Origin: Mycolicibacterium sp. P9-22
Lineage (GTDB): Bacteria; Actinomycetota; Actinomycetes; Mycobacteriales; Mycobacteriaceae
Assembly: GCF_008329585.1 (NCBI RefSeq)
Contig: NZ_NPKP01000005.1
Location: 372,001 to 436,000, forward strand
Direction of reading: 5' to 3'
Length of the DNA: 64,000 nt
Shown here: one piece after another, positions 1 to 7,537 of the stretch
Numbering within the stretch: the stretch's first letter is position 1
How the letters are laid out: each line of letters opens with the position of its first letter
Program-made: the position numbers and the translations under genes
The notes under the pieces: generated by a model
Told to the model about the DNA's origin: nothing
Databases searched by the model: none
Seen by the model: only the letters and a program-made list of their open reading frames with translations

Positions 1-1109
1 CCGCGATGATGCTGGGCGACCTCGGCGCCGAGGTGATCAAGGTCGAGAACCCACAGGGCGGGGATGACACCCGCGGCTGGGGACCGCCCTTCGTCCAACC
101 CGAGGCCGCCGACCGCGAGTCGACGTATTTCCTGTGCGCCAACCGCAACAAGAAGTCGGTGACCCTCGACCTCAAGGACGACGCCGACAAGCGCGCCCTG
201 ACCGAGCTCCTGCAACGTGCCGACGTGCTCATGGAGAACTTCCGCCCGGGCGTGCTGGACCGGCTCGGCTTCTCCCACGAACGCCTCGAAGAGATCAACC
301 CGCGCCTGGTGGTGCTGTCCATCAGCGGGTTCGGGCACGATGGACCCGAGGCGTCCCGGGCCGGTTACGACCAGATCGCCCAGGGCGAGGCCGGGCTGAT
401 GTCGGTGACCGGATCCGGACCCAATGATCTTCAGCGCGTGGGTGTTCCGATCGCCGACCTGCTGGCCGGCATGTACGGCGCGTTCGGTGTGGTGGCCGCG
501 CTGCAGGAGCGCCAACGTACCGGACTTGGCCAGGTCGTCCGCTCGTCGCTGTTGTCGGCGGTCGTCGGAGTGCACGCTTTCCAGGGCACCAAGTGGACGG
601 TGGCCGGCCAGGTCGGCGAGGCGACCGGCAATCATCATCCGTCCATCTGCCCCTACGGCCTGTTCGACACCGCCGACGGGGCCGTGCAGATCGCGGTGGG
701 CAGCGAGGGGTTGTGGCACCGCTTCTGCGAGGGCTTTGAATTGGATTCCGCCACACCGGGGATGAATTCGAACCCCGTCCGGGTGGCCAACCAGAAACAG
801 GTCAACGAACTCGTCCAGAGCGTGTTCGCGCTCTACCCGACCGATGAACTGCTCGACAAGCTGGACCGGATCGGGGTGCCGGCCGGCAAGATCCGCTCGA
901 TCCGCGAGGTCTATGAGTGGGACCAGACCCGCTCACAGGGACTGGTGATCGGGGTCGAACACGCCACCCTGGGCCATATCGAACTACCCGGTCCCCCGCT
1001 GCGATTCTTCGACTCGCGCGGCACCGAACGCACCCGGCGGACGCATACCGCCCCACCCGTGCTCGGCGCGGACAACCACCTGATCGACGCGCTGCAGGTG
1101 CGGTCCTGA
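1..1109 (+). CDS. CaiB/BaiF family (class III) CoA-transferase, 5' end outside window
   Basis: Class III CoA-transferases move CoA between carboxylic acids, with a catalytic Asp forming an anhydride. The visible part opens with GDLGAEVIKVENP, which in this family lies about 25-30 residues from the N terminus, so the true start is left of the window and the reading frame is open to the edge. Other family blocks are CANRNKKSVTLDLK and ENFRPGVLDRLG. The segment GVPIADLLAGMYGAFG carries the Asp expected at the catalytic position (codon 456-458). The TGA stop overlaps the ATG of the next gene (ATGA), so the two are translationally coupled. Pairing with a carboxyltransferase suggests acyl-CoA metabolism; the substrate cannot be read from the sequence. 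Confidence 0.9.
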   Translation, partial: AMMLGDLGAEVIKVENPQGGDDTRGWGPPFVQPEAADRESTYFLCANRNKKSVTLDLKDDADKRALTELLQRADVLMENFRPGVLDRLGFSHERLEEINPRLVVLSISGFGHDGPEASRAGYDQIAQGEAGLMSVTGSGPNDLQRVGVPIADLLAGMYGAFGVVAALQERQRTGLGQVVRSSLLSAVVGVHAFQGTKWTVAGQVGEATGNHHPSICPYGLFDTADGAVQIAVGSEGLWHRFCEGFELDSATPGMNSNPVRVANQKQVNELVQSVFALYPTDELLDKLDRIGVPAGKIRSIREVYEWDQTRSQGLVIGVEHATLGHIELPGPPLRFFDSRGTERTRRTHTAPPVLGADNHLIDALQVRS

Positions 1110-2620
1110 TGACCAGGGCCAGCGCGCACCGACTGATCGAGACCCTGGTCGACCCGGACTCCTGGCGGCCCTGGGACCGGCCGGTGGTCGACCCGCCCGT
1201 CAACGCCGGGTACGCCGCCGAACTCGCCCGGGCCCGCCAGAAAACCGGTCTCGACGAGGCGGTGCTGACCGGGCAAGCCACCATCCGTGGCCGTCGAGTC
1301 GCGATGCTGTTGTGCGACTTCGGCTTCCTCGGTGGATCCATCGGTGTGTCCGCCGGTGAGCGGCTCACCGCGGCGATCCGGCGTGCCACCGCCGAGCGGC
1401 TGCCGCTTCTGGCGCTGCCGACCTCGGGTGGCACCCGCATGCAGGAGGGCGCCACGGCCTTCCTGCAGATGGTCAAGATCACCGCCGCGGTGGTCGATCA
1501 CAAGGCGGCGCACCTGCCCTACCTGGTGTACCTGCGCGACCCGACAACCGGTGGTGTCTTCGCCTCCTGGGGATCGTTGGGCCACGTCACGTTCGCCGAA
1601 CCCGGTGCACTGGTTGGCTTTCTGGGGCCACGGGTCTACGAAGCCCTGTACGGCAACCGATTCCCGGTGGGCGTGCAGACCTCGGAGAATCTCTACTCCT
1701 GCGGACTGATCGACGCCGTCGTCGCCATCGACGAACTCGCCGCCATGGTCGACCGGGCACTGACCATCATCGATGCTCCCGACGTGGGGAACAGCCCACC
1801 CGATCCACAGTGGGTGCCGGCCGTCGATGTTGCGGCCTGGCAGTCGGTGGTGGCGACGCGGCGACCCGATCGTCCCGGCGTACGGGAACTGTTGCGGTAC
1901 GCGACATCAGATGTTCTGGCACTCAACGGAACCGGCCAGGGCGAGAACGAGCCAGGCCTGTTGCTCTCGCTCACCCGATTCGGCGGTTTGCCCTGTGTCC
2001 TGCTCGGGCAGGACCGTGCCGGCCAAACCGCTGAGGAGCCCCTGGGCCCGGGTGCCCTGCGGCAGGCCCGTCGCGGCATGCGGCTGGCCGCCGATCTGGG
2101 CCTGCCGTTGGTGACGGTCATCGACACGGCCGGCGCGGCGTTGTCGCGCGAGGCCGAGGAGGGTGGTCTCGCCGGCGAGATCGCCCGCTGCATCGCCGAG
2201 ATGATCGGCCTCGAAGTGCCCACCGTGTCGTTGCTGCTCGGCCAGGGCACCGGCGGCGGGGCGCTCGCGCTGGTGCCCGCCGACCGGGTGCTCGCCGCTG
2301 CGCACGGCTGGTTGTCGCCGCTGCCACCGGAAGGCGCCAGCGCCATCCTGCACCACACCACCAGCAAGGCCGCCCAGATGGCCGCCGAGCAGGGAGTGCG
2401 TTCCGCGGACCTGCACAGGGCCGGCATCGTTGATCGCGTGATTCCCGAATATCCCGATGCCGCAACAGAACCCCGGGATTTCTGCATCAGGGTGGGTGCC
2501 GCACTGGCTCACGAGCTCGCCGCCCTCACCGCCGCCGACGCCGCCGACCGCAAGACCGAGCGGGCCCGCCGGTTCGAACGACTCGGCAAGGCCGGCCCCA
2601 TCCTCGCCCGGGTGGGCTGA
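1109..2620 (+). CDS. accD3: AccD3-like acyl-CoA carboxylase carboxyltransferase
   Basis: A 503-residue carboxyltransferase with two crotonase-type halves. The N-terminal half has the AccD-like block FDFLGGSIGVSAGER-type sequence (here CDFGFLGGSIGVSAGERL) and SGGTRMQEG. The C-terminal AccA-like half has GQGTGGGALALVPADRVL and LPPEGASAILHHTTSKAAQ. From memory it resembles M. tuberculosis AccD3 (about 495 residues) closely in block order. I chose the ATG at 1109 because it overlaps the upstream TGA and gives the AccD3-like length; the frame stays open further upstream but that stretch encodes no family sequence. It would transfer CO2 from carboxybiotin to an acyl-CoA. No biotin carrier or carboxylase subunit is visible nearby. 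The acyl specificity is unknown. Confidence 0.9.
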   Translation: MTRASAHRLIETLVDPDSWRPWDRPVVDPPVNAGYAAELARARQKTGLDEAVLTGQATIRGRRVAMLLCDFGFLGGSIGVSAGERLTAAIRRATAERLPLLALPTSGGTRMQEGATAFLQMVKITAAVVDHKAAHLPYLVYLRDPTTGGVFASWGSLGHVTFAEPGALVGFLGPRVYEALYGNRFPVGVQTSENLYSCGLIDAVVAIDELAAMVDRALTIIDAPDVGNSPPDPQWVPAVDVAAWQSVVATRRPDRPGVRELLRYATSDVLALNGTGQGENEPGLLLSLTRFGGLPCVLLGQDRAGQTAEEPLGPGALRQARRGMRLAADLGLPLVTVIDTAGAALSREAEEGGLAGEIARCIAEMIGLEVPTVSLLLGQGTGGGALALVPADRVLAAAHGWLSPLPPEGASAILHHTTSKAAQMAAEQGVRSADLHRAGIVDRVIPEYPDAATEPRDFCIRVGAALAHELAALTAADAADRKTERARRFERLGKAGPILARVG

Positions 2621-2640
2621 TCACCGAGGAGTACCGCCCC

Positions 2641-3330
2641 TCACGAGCCGGCGCGGTACAGCCGTTCGGGCCGTCCGCCGCCGTATTTGAGACGCACCCT
2701 GGCCTCCCGCCGCTCCACCAGGTATTCCAGGTAACGGCGCACGGTCGCACGGGCCATCCCGGTCGCCTCCGCGCAGGTCGTCGCCGACAGCTCGGCGCCG
2801 TCGGCGAGTGCGTCGCGGACCAGGTCCAGGCTCTCATTGCTGAGCCCCTTGGGCGGCAACGGAACAGAGGGCGTGGCCCGCAGGTCTGCGCCGATCGAGA
2901 AGACGCTGTCCACCGCGTCCTGATCGGTCTTGCCGCCCGCAAGCCGGACCCTGGCGTAATGCTGGATCCGGACCTTCAACTCGTCCAGATCGAACGGCTT
3001 GATCAGGTACTGTGTGGCGCCGCCGCGCAACGCCGCCTTCACGAAGTCGGCATCGCGTTCGGCAGTGACCACGATGGCGTCGACGTCATCGCCGCGCTCA
3101 CGCAACCGCTTGAGCACTTCGATACCGCTCATGTCCGGCAGGTGCACATCGAGCAGCAGAAGATCGGGAGCCAGTTCGGCCACCATCTTCAGCGCCTGTT
3201 CTCCGTTGACCGCTTTCCCCGCGACCCGGAAGCCGTCGACCTCCTCGACGAGCTCCGCGTGGATGCTCGCCACCATGAAGTCGTCGTCGACTACCAGGAC
3301 CGCGATGTCCGCGATGTCACCCGGCCGCAT
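2641..3330 (-). CDS. CitB/DcuR-type response regulator
   Basis: A 229-residue regulator. The receiver domain (about residues 9-125) has the acidic pocket VLVVDDD, the phosphoacceptor Asp61 in LLLLDVHLPD and Lys111 in YLIKPF. The C-terminal half has an HTH (ATTCAEATGMARATVRRYLEYL) and a KYGGGRPERLY tail typical of the CitB/DcuR/DpiA class. ATG 3330 is chosen because it lies 4 nt after the stop of the lyase gene; an in-frame start at 3369 would overlap that gene. It is the likely partner of the sensor kinase at 4285-5913, although a metabolic gene sits between them. Inferred targets are the tct transporter and the lyase, which share an upstream motif. Confidence 0.9.
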   Translation of the reverse strand: MRPGDIADIAVLVVDDDFMVASIHAELVEEVDGFRVAGKAVNGEQALKMVAELAPDLLLLDVHLPDMSGIEVLKRLRERGDDVDAIVVTAERDADFVKAALRGGATQYLIKPFDLDELKVRIQHYARVRLAGGKTDQDAVDSVFSIGADLRATPSVPLPPKGLSNESLDLVRDALADGAELSATTCAEATGMARATVRRYLEYLVERREARVRLKYGGGRPERLYRAGS

Positions 3331-3334
3331 GCAC

Positions 3335-4231
3335 TTACGGTACCGGCTGTTCAGCTTCGCCCGAGCCACGTACGAAGCGCTTCTCGATATCGAAATACGA
3401 GTCGATGTCCATCAGCTCGTACCACTCTTCGGGCTTGAGCATATGCGGACGGAAGCTGGTGCTCTGCCCCTCGTCGCGCAGGATTTCCAGCGCCCGGCGG
3501 GCGGCGGCGGCCATCGAAAAGCGGATCGGTCCGGGATACAGCGCCAGCGAGAATCCGAGCTTCTCGATCTCGGATACGTGCAGGGTCGACATCGGTCCCT
3601 TCTCCTCGACCAGGGTCAGCAGTGGGGTGTCGATGATCGACATGACGCACTCGACATCCTCCTTCTCCCGGACACCGATGATCAGCGCGGAATCCGCGCC
3701 GAGGTCAATGGCTCGCTTGGCGCGCAGCGCCGCGGCCTCGACACCGAGGGTGTTGGCGGCGTCGGTGCGGGCAATGATGAGGAAATCGGGGTCTTTACGC
3801 GCCCACAAGGCGGCCTCGATCTTGCCGAGGTACTCCTTCTCGGTTACCACGGGGATCGGTACATCAAGGACACCGCACCGCTTGGGCGTGACCTGGTCTT
3901 CGAGCTTGATGGCGGCGACACCGGAGTTCTCGAACTCCTGCACCGCCCTGGTCACGTTGAGGGCGGTGCCGTAACCGGTATCGGCGTCGAATATGACCGG
4001 AATGTCCACTGCACCTGCGATATTGCGCGCCACCTGCGAGCTCTCTGTCAGCGACACCAGACCGACGTCAGGACGGCCGAGCATACTGGCCGCCACCCCG
4101 TTACCGGTGACGCTGATCGCCTGGAAACCGGTCGCCTGCGCCATGCGCGCAGAAATGCCGTCGAAGACGGAAGGGACTTGCGTGATCTCCGGTGACTGCA
4201 GCAGTTCCTTGAGTTTCAGGCGGGCGTTCAT
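3335..4231 (-). CDS. PEP mutase/isocitrate lyase superfamily enzyme
   Basis: A 298-residue TIM-barrel enzyme of the phosphoenolpyruvate mutase/isocitrate lyase superfamily. Visible signatures are VPSVFDGISARMAQ, the metal-binding DADTGYG, the AIKLEDQV strand and LIIARTDA. The active-site loop reads PKRCGVLDVP: the lyase Cys is present, but the His that follows CG in isocitrate and methylisocitrate lyases is replaced by Val. That points away from a classical isocitrate lyase and toward a 2,3-dimethylmalate-lyase or oxaloacetate-decarboxylase-like activity (inference). GAAGGAGAT precedes the ATG at a good distance. It lies between kinase and response regulator genes and has its own copy of the tct-type upstream motif, so it probably acts on the imported carboxylate. 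Confidence 0.85.
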   Translation of the reverse strand: MNARLKLKELLQSPEITQVPSVFDGISARMAQATGFQAISVTGNGVAASMLGRPDVGLVSLTESSQVARNIAGAVDIPVIFDADTGYGTALNVTRAVQEFENSGVAAIKLEDQVTPKRCGVLDVPIPVVTEKEYLGKIEAALWARKDPDFLIIARTDAANTLGVEAAALRAKRAIDLGADSALIIGVREKEDVECVMSIIDTPLLTLVEEKGPMSTLHVSEIEKLGFSLALYPGPIRFSMAAAARRALEILRDEGQSTSFRPHMLKPEEWYELMDIDSYFDIEKRFVRGSGEAEQPVP

Positions 4232-4283
4232 CGATCTCCTTCGGTATGAGGTGAGATCAACGTCACGCCTGGACCTGTTGCGC

Positions 4284-4324
4284 GTCAATCTTGCGCTGAA
4301 ACTTGGCGTTGTGCTCGTTGTGCT
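4284..4324 (-). promoter_or_regulatory. 41-bp composite motif, copy 1 (upstream of lyase)
   Basis: On the minus strand it reads AGCACAACGAGCACAA, 9 unrelated bases, TCAGCGCAAG, 2 bases, TGAC. The same blocks with the same spacing occur at 5937-5977. The repeated heptamer AGCRCAA starts at element positions 1, 10 and 28. It lies in the last codons of the kinase gene and ends 52 nt before the lyase ATG. I infer a binding site for the adjacent response regulator, with the terminal TTGAC possibly serving as a -35 box. Confidence 0.7.
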
Positions 4325-5913
4325 ACCGGGATCTCCGCGGTGAATATCGCGCCGTGGTCGTTGTGCACGTCGACACGACCACCGCGCTGCTCGCACACGC
4401 TTTTCGCCAGTGCCAGACCGAATCCGCGGGTACGGTCGGTGGCCTTGGTGCTGACGCCGCGTTCGAAGATGGTGCTCAAGATGGCATCGTCGACCCCTGG
4501 ACCGTTGTCGCGCACCTCGATGAGGATGATGTCGTCCCGTTCCTCGATCCGCAGCCTGATCTCCGGGTCCGGAGCGCCCGCACAGGCTTCCAGCGCGTTG
4601 TCGACGAAATTGCCGATCACCGTTTCGAGCGTGGCCGCGGTGTCCAGGCTCAGCGCACCTACCTGTGACCGGTCGTCCACCACAAGTTCGACCCCGCGTT
4701 CCGAGGCCAAACTGCCTTTGGCGACCACGAGCGCCGCCAAGGTGGTGTCGTCGATCCGCGACGCCACCGCCTTGAGGAACTGGTGGTGTCCGGTCTGGAC
4801 GTCGGTGACATACCGCTGGGCACGCTGCACATGGCCGAGCCGCAACAACCCCGCGATGGTGTGTAACCGATTGGAGAACTCATGGGTCTGTGCCCGCAGC
4901 GCGTCGGCGGTGTGCCGGGTGACGTCCAATTCGCGCCGTAATCCCCATAATTCGGTGCGGTCACGCAAGGTGACGACGGCGCCGATGACCCGGCCACGCG
5001 TGGTCACAGGCATCCGATTGAGTACCAGGTGCCGCGCGCCGGTATCCAGGATGCGGTCGGTGCTGCGGCGTGCGTCGGTGAGGGCATCGACCACTTCCTG
5101 GCTCAGGCCCAGCTTTTCGAGTCGCTTGCCGACCGCGTCCCCCGGCAGACCGAGCAGCTCGATCGCTTCGGCGTTGACGATGGTCACACGATGATCCAGG
5201 TCGAGCCCGAGCACCCCTTCCCGGATGCCGTACAGCAGCGCCTCCCGATGCTCGACCAGACCTGCGATGTCCCGCGGTTCCAGCCCGAAGGTCTGCCTTT
5301 TGATGCGGTTGGCCAGCAACACCGAACCCAGCAGTCCCAGCGCAAAAGCGACCCCCAGGTAGATCAGCAGATCGGGAACGGCAGCAGTCAACCGTTCCGC
5401 CACACTGCGCGAATAGCTGCCGACGACCACATAGCCGAGCCGTCCGCGGTTTTCGGGATCGAGCACGGCGACGTGCGCCTGCATCGACAAGCGGCCGTCG
5501 GGCAGCGTGGCCGCACCCACCCACGCCCGGCCCGACAGCACATCGCCGCTCGCGAACGACCACCGCGTGCCGAGGTGGCTCGGGTCCTGGCTGGCCACCA
5601 CATCACCGTCCAAATCGACCACCACCACGAAGTCCACCCCGGACACGCTCTGCGCCCGGGCCGCCGCCGGCGGGATGGCGCTCAGCGGAAGGTCGCCGCG
5701 CAGCGCGGAGCGCACGATCCCGTCGGTGGCGAACACCTCGGCCAGGCCCAGCACCCGATTCCCGGTTGTGCGTTGATAGTCGGTGCTGGACTGCACGTAG
5801 GTGATGGCGACGACCACACCCAGCACGGCCACGATGATCACCGTCTGCAGCACCAACAATTGCCGCGCCAGGGGCAGCCGGCCGAGCCATCGGTCCGCTG
5901 AGGGAGTCGACAC
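4285..5913 (-). CDS. CitA/DcuS-type sensor histidine kinase
   Basis: A 542-residue membrane kinase: TM1 about residues 15-38, an extracytoplasmic sensor of about 135 residues, TM2 about 175-197, then a PAS domain (YGIREGVLGLDLDHRV). The phosphoacceptor segment is QTHEFSNRLHTIAGLL (His near 343). The ATPase domain shows VDNALEAC, EVRDNGPGVDD and RGFGLALAKSVCEQRGG. This is the CitA/DcuS/DctS architecture that senses external di- or tricarboxylates. GTG 5913 is preferred because AAGGG lies about 9 nt upstream; a TTG at 5952 is also in frame. It diverges from the tct transporter and is followed by the lyase and then the response regulator, so the likely signal is the transported carboxylate. Confidence 0.9.
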   Translation of the reverse strand: MSTPSADRWLGRLPLARQLLVLQTVIIVAVLGVVVAITYVQSSTDYQRTTGNRVLGLAEVFATDGIVRSALRGDLPLSAIPPAAARAQSVSGVDFVVVVDLDGDVVASQDPSHLGTRWSFASGDVLSGRAWVGAATLPDGRLSMQAHVAVLDPENRGRLGYVVVGSYSRSVAERLTAAVPDLLIYLGVAFALGLLGSVLLANRIKRQTFGLEPRDIAGLVEHREALLYGIREGVLGLDLDHRVTIVNAEAIELLGLPGDAVGKRLEKLGLSQEVVDALTDARRSTDRILDTGARHLVLNRMPVTTRGRVIGAVVTLRDRTELWGLRRELDVTRHTADALRAQTHEFSNRLHTIAGLLRLGHVQRAQRYVTDVQTGHHQFLKAVASRIDDTTLAALVVAKGSLASERGVELVVDDRSQVGALSLDTAATLETVIGNFVDNALEACAGAPDPEIRLRIEERDDIILIEVRDNGPGVDDAILSTIFERGVSTKATDRTRGFGLALAKSVCEQRGGRVDVHNDHGAIFTAEIPVAQRAQRQVSAQD

Positions 5914-5936
5914 CTGTTGATCACCCTTCGTCGTCG

Positions 5937-5977
5937 AGCACAACGAGCACAAGATTCGTTGTCAGCGCAAGCGTGAC
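5937..5977 (+). promoter_or_regulatory. 41-bp composite motif, copy 2 (upstream of tctC)
   Basis: Reads AGCACAACGAGCACAA, 9 bases, TCAGCGCAAG, 2 bases, TGAC on the plus strand, matching copy 1 at 30 of the 30 fixed positions with identical spacing. It sits in the divergent region between the kinase (start 5913) and tctC (start 6041) and ends 63 nt before tctC. It could govern both directions. Its placement relative to tctC mirrors that of copy 1 relative to the lyase. Confidence 0.7.
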
Positions 5978-6040
5978 AGGGTCATGTGGCAACCGTCACT
6001 GTTCCGGGGACAGCGTAGTGCTCATCACAGGAGGTACATC

Positions 6041-7024
6041 ATGGGCCGACTCACCAAATCCCTTGGAGTCGCAGCAGCTGCCGTCACCGTCACCCTTGTC
6101 GCGGCATGCTCGGGCGGCTCGAGCGCGGGCGGCGGCGACGGCCAACTGGAACAGTTCCGCTACCTGGTGCCGAACTCGGCTGGCAGTGGGTGGGACACCA
6201 CCGCGCGCACCGCCGCCAAGATCATGGAGGACGACGGCATCGCCCAGCGGATCGATGTGTTCAACGTCGACGGGGCCAACGGCACCGTCGGGTTGTCCCG
6301 TCTCGTGGATGAGAAGGGCAACGGCGAACTCGTCATGCAGATGGGCTTCGGTCTGGTGGCGGCCACGGTGTCTCAGTCATCGCCGGTGTCCTTCGCCGAC
6401 ACCACCCCGTTGGTGAAGCTGCTCGACGAGTACCTGGCGGTGGTGGTGCCCGGTGATTCGCCGATCAACAGCTACGACGATCTGGTCACCGCGTGGAAGA
6501 AGAATCCGCGCCTCAATGTGGGCGGCGGTTCGGCCATCGGCGGTGCCGACAACGTGGCAACGCTGCAGATCGCTGCCGCCAATGGCATTCCACGCGGCGA
6601 CGTCAACTACATCACCTTCGGCGGCAGCGGCGTGCTGCCGGCCGTGCTCGGTGGCCAGGTCGACGCGGCCGTCACCAGCGCCGCCGACGTCGCCGAACAG
6701 GTGAAGTCCGGCGACCTCAAGGCCGTCGCGATCACCGGGGACGAACGTGCACATTTCCTGCCCGATGTACCCACCCTGACCGAGGAGGGAACCGAGGTCG
6801 TCGTCGCGAACTGGCGCGGCGTGGTTGCGCCTCCCGGAATCAACGCGGAATCCCGGCAGGCCCTCATTGATGCGTTCGACAAGATGCATCAAAGTGAGGC
6901 CTGGAAGTCCGCGGTCCAAAGCAACGGCTGGATCGACGCATTCATGTCCGGCGACGAGTTCGGCGCTTATCTGGCCGAGCAGGCCGGCGCTATCAAGGCA
7001 GCCCTCGAAGGGGTCCAGCAATGA
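6041..7024 (+). CDS. tctC: TctC-type tripartite tricarboxylate transporter substrate-binding lipoprotein
   Basis: A 327-residue extracytoplasmic binding protein. The N terminus MGRLTKSLGVAAAAVTVTL is a signal peptide ending in a lipobox (LVAAC), so the mature protein should be lipid-anchored at Cys23. The body follows the TctC pattern: FRYLVPNSAGSGWDTTARTAAK near the mature N terminus, then GGGSAIGGADNVATLQIA and GGSGVLPAVLGGQVDAAVTSAADV. ATG 6041 is preceded by ACAGGAGGTAC, a strong ribosome binding site, so the in-frame codons upstream are not needed. The stop overlaps the tctB ATG. It delivers a carboxylate to TctAB; the ligand (citrate, tartrate or other) is not readable. Confidence 0.93.
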   Translation: MGRLTKSLGVAAAAVTVTLVAACSGGSSAGGGDGQLEQFRYLVPNSAGSGWDTTARTAAKIMEDDGIAQRIDVFNVDGANGTVGLSRLVDEKGNGELVMQMGFGLVAATVSQSSPVSFADTTPLVKLLDEYLAVVVPGDSPINSYDDLVTAWKKNPRLNVGGGSAIGGADNVATLQIAAANGIPRGDVNYITFGGSGVLPAVLGGQVDAAVTSAADVAEQVKSGDLKAVAITGDERAHFLPDVPTLTEEGTEVVVANWRGVVAPPGINAESRQALIDAFDKMHQSEAWKSAVQSNGWIDAFMSGDEFGAYLAEQAGAIKAALEGVQQ

Positions 7025-7536
7025 CCTCTGCGGTTGGCACGGCACGCGGAACACTGACCGGCAAGTCCGAGTTAGTGGTCGCTGCACTACTTTTCGTCCT
7101 CGGTGTGGTGTCGTTGATCGACGCCGCGACGGTGACGGACAACGCCGCCAGCGTCGGTCCGCTCAGCTCGTCGGTGTTCCCCACCGTCGTCGGGGCGATG
7201 TTGCTCGGTGTCGGGGCCGCACTGCTGGTCGATGTGTTGCGCGGCGGACGGGGCGAGATGGAGGGAGGCGAGGACGTCGACCTGGCACAGCCGACCGCAT
7301 GGGCGCCGTTCTTCGCCATCAGCGGATTCTTCCTGGCCAACGCGGTGCTGATCGAATCGGTCGGATGGCCGCTCACCGGGACCCTGCTGTTCTTCGGCAG
7401 CGCCGTCGCCCTGGGCAGCCGCCGATTCGTCATGACACTGGTCGTGTCGGCCGTCATCGCCTTCGGCAGCTACCTGCTGTTCGTGTACGCCCTGGGCGCC
7501 TTCCTGCCCGCCGGCGTCCTGCAGGGAATCATCTGA
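7021..7536 (+). CDS. tctB: TctB-type small membrane subunit of the tripartite tricarboxylate transporter
   Basis: A 171-residue protein with four predicted hydrophobic helices (about residues 19-37, 50-72, 95-115 and 120-165, the last a pair), the size and topology of TctB. It starts in an ATGA overlap with tctC and ends 1 nt before the tctA start region, consistent with one transcript and fixed stoichiometry. Sequence conservation in this subunit is low in general, so the call rests on topology and its position between tctC and tctA. The acidic loop GGRGEMEGGEDVDLAQ between helices 2 and 3 is cytoplasmic or external depending on orientation. Confidence 0.9.
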   Translation: MTSAVGTARGTLTGKSELVVAALLFVLGVVSLIDAATVTDNAASVGPLSSSVFPTVVGAMLLGVGAALLVDVLRGGRGEMEGGEDVDLAQPTAWAPFFAISGFFLANAVLIESVGWPLTGTLLFFGSAVALGSRRFVMTLVVSAVIAFGSYLLFVYALGAFLPAGVLQGII

Positions 7537-7537
7537 C

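Noticed and set aside
2999..4195. 398-codon open frame on the plus strand
   Set aside because: Lies antisense to the response regulator and lyase; composition is a shadow of those genes and no motif is present.
4309..5952. 16-bp inverted repeat flanking the kinase gene, like transposon ends
   Set aside because: The enclosed gene is a sensor kinase, there is no transposase or target duplication, and the similarity extends past 16 bp with fixed spacing into promoter-proximal positions. A regulatory motif explains it better.
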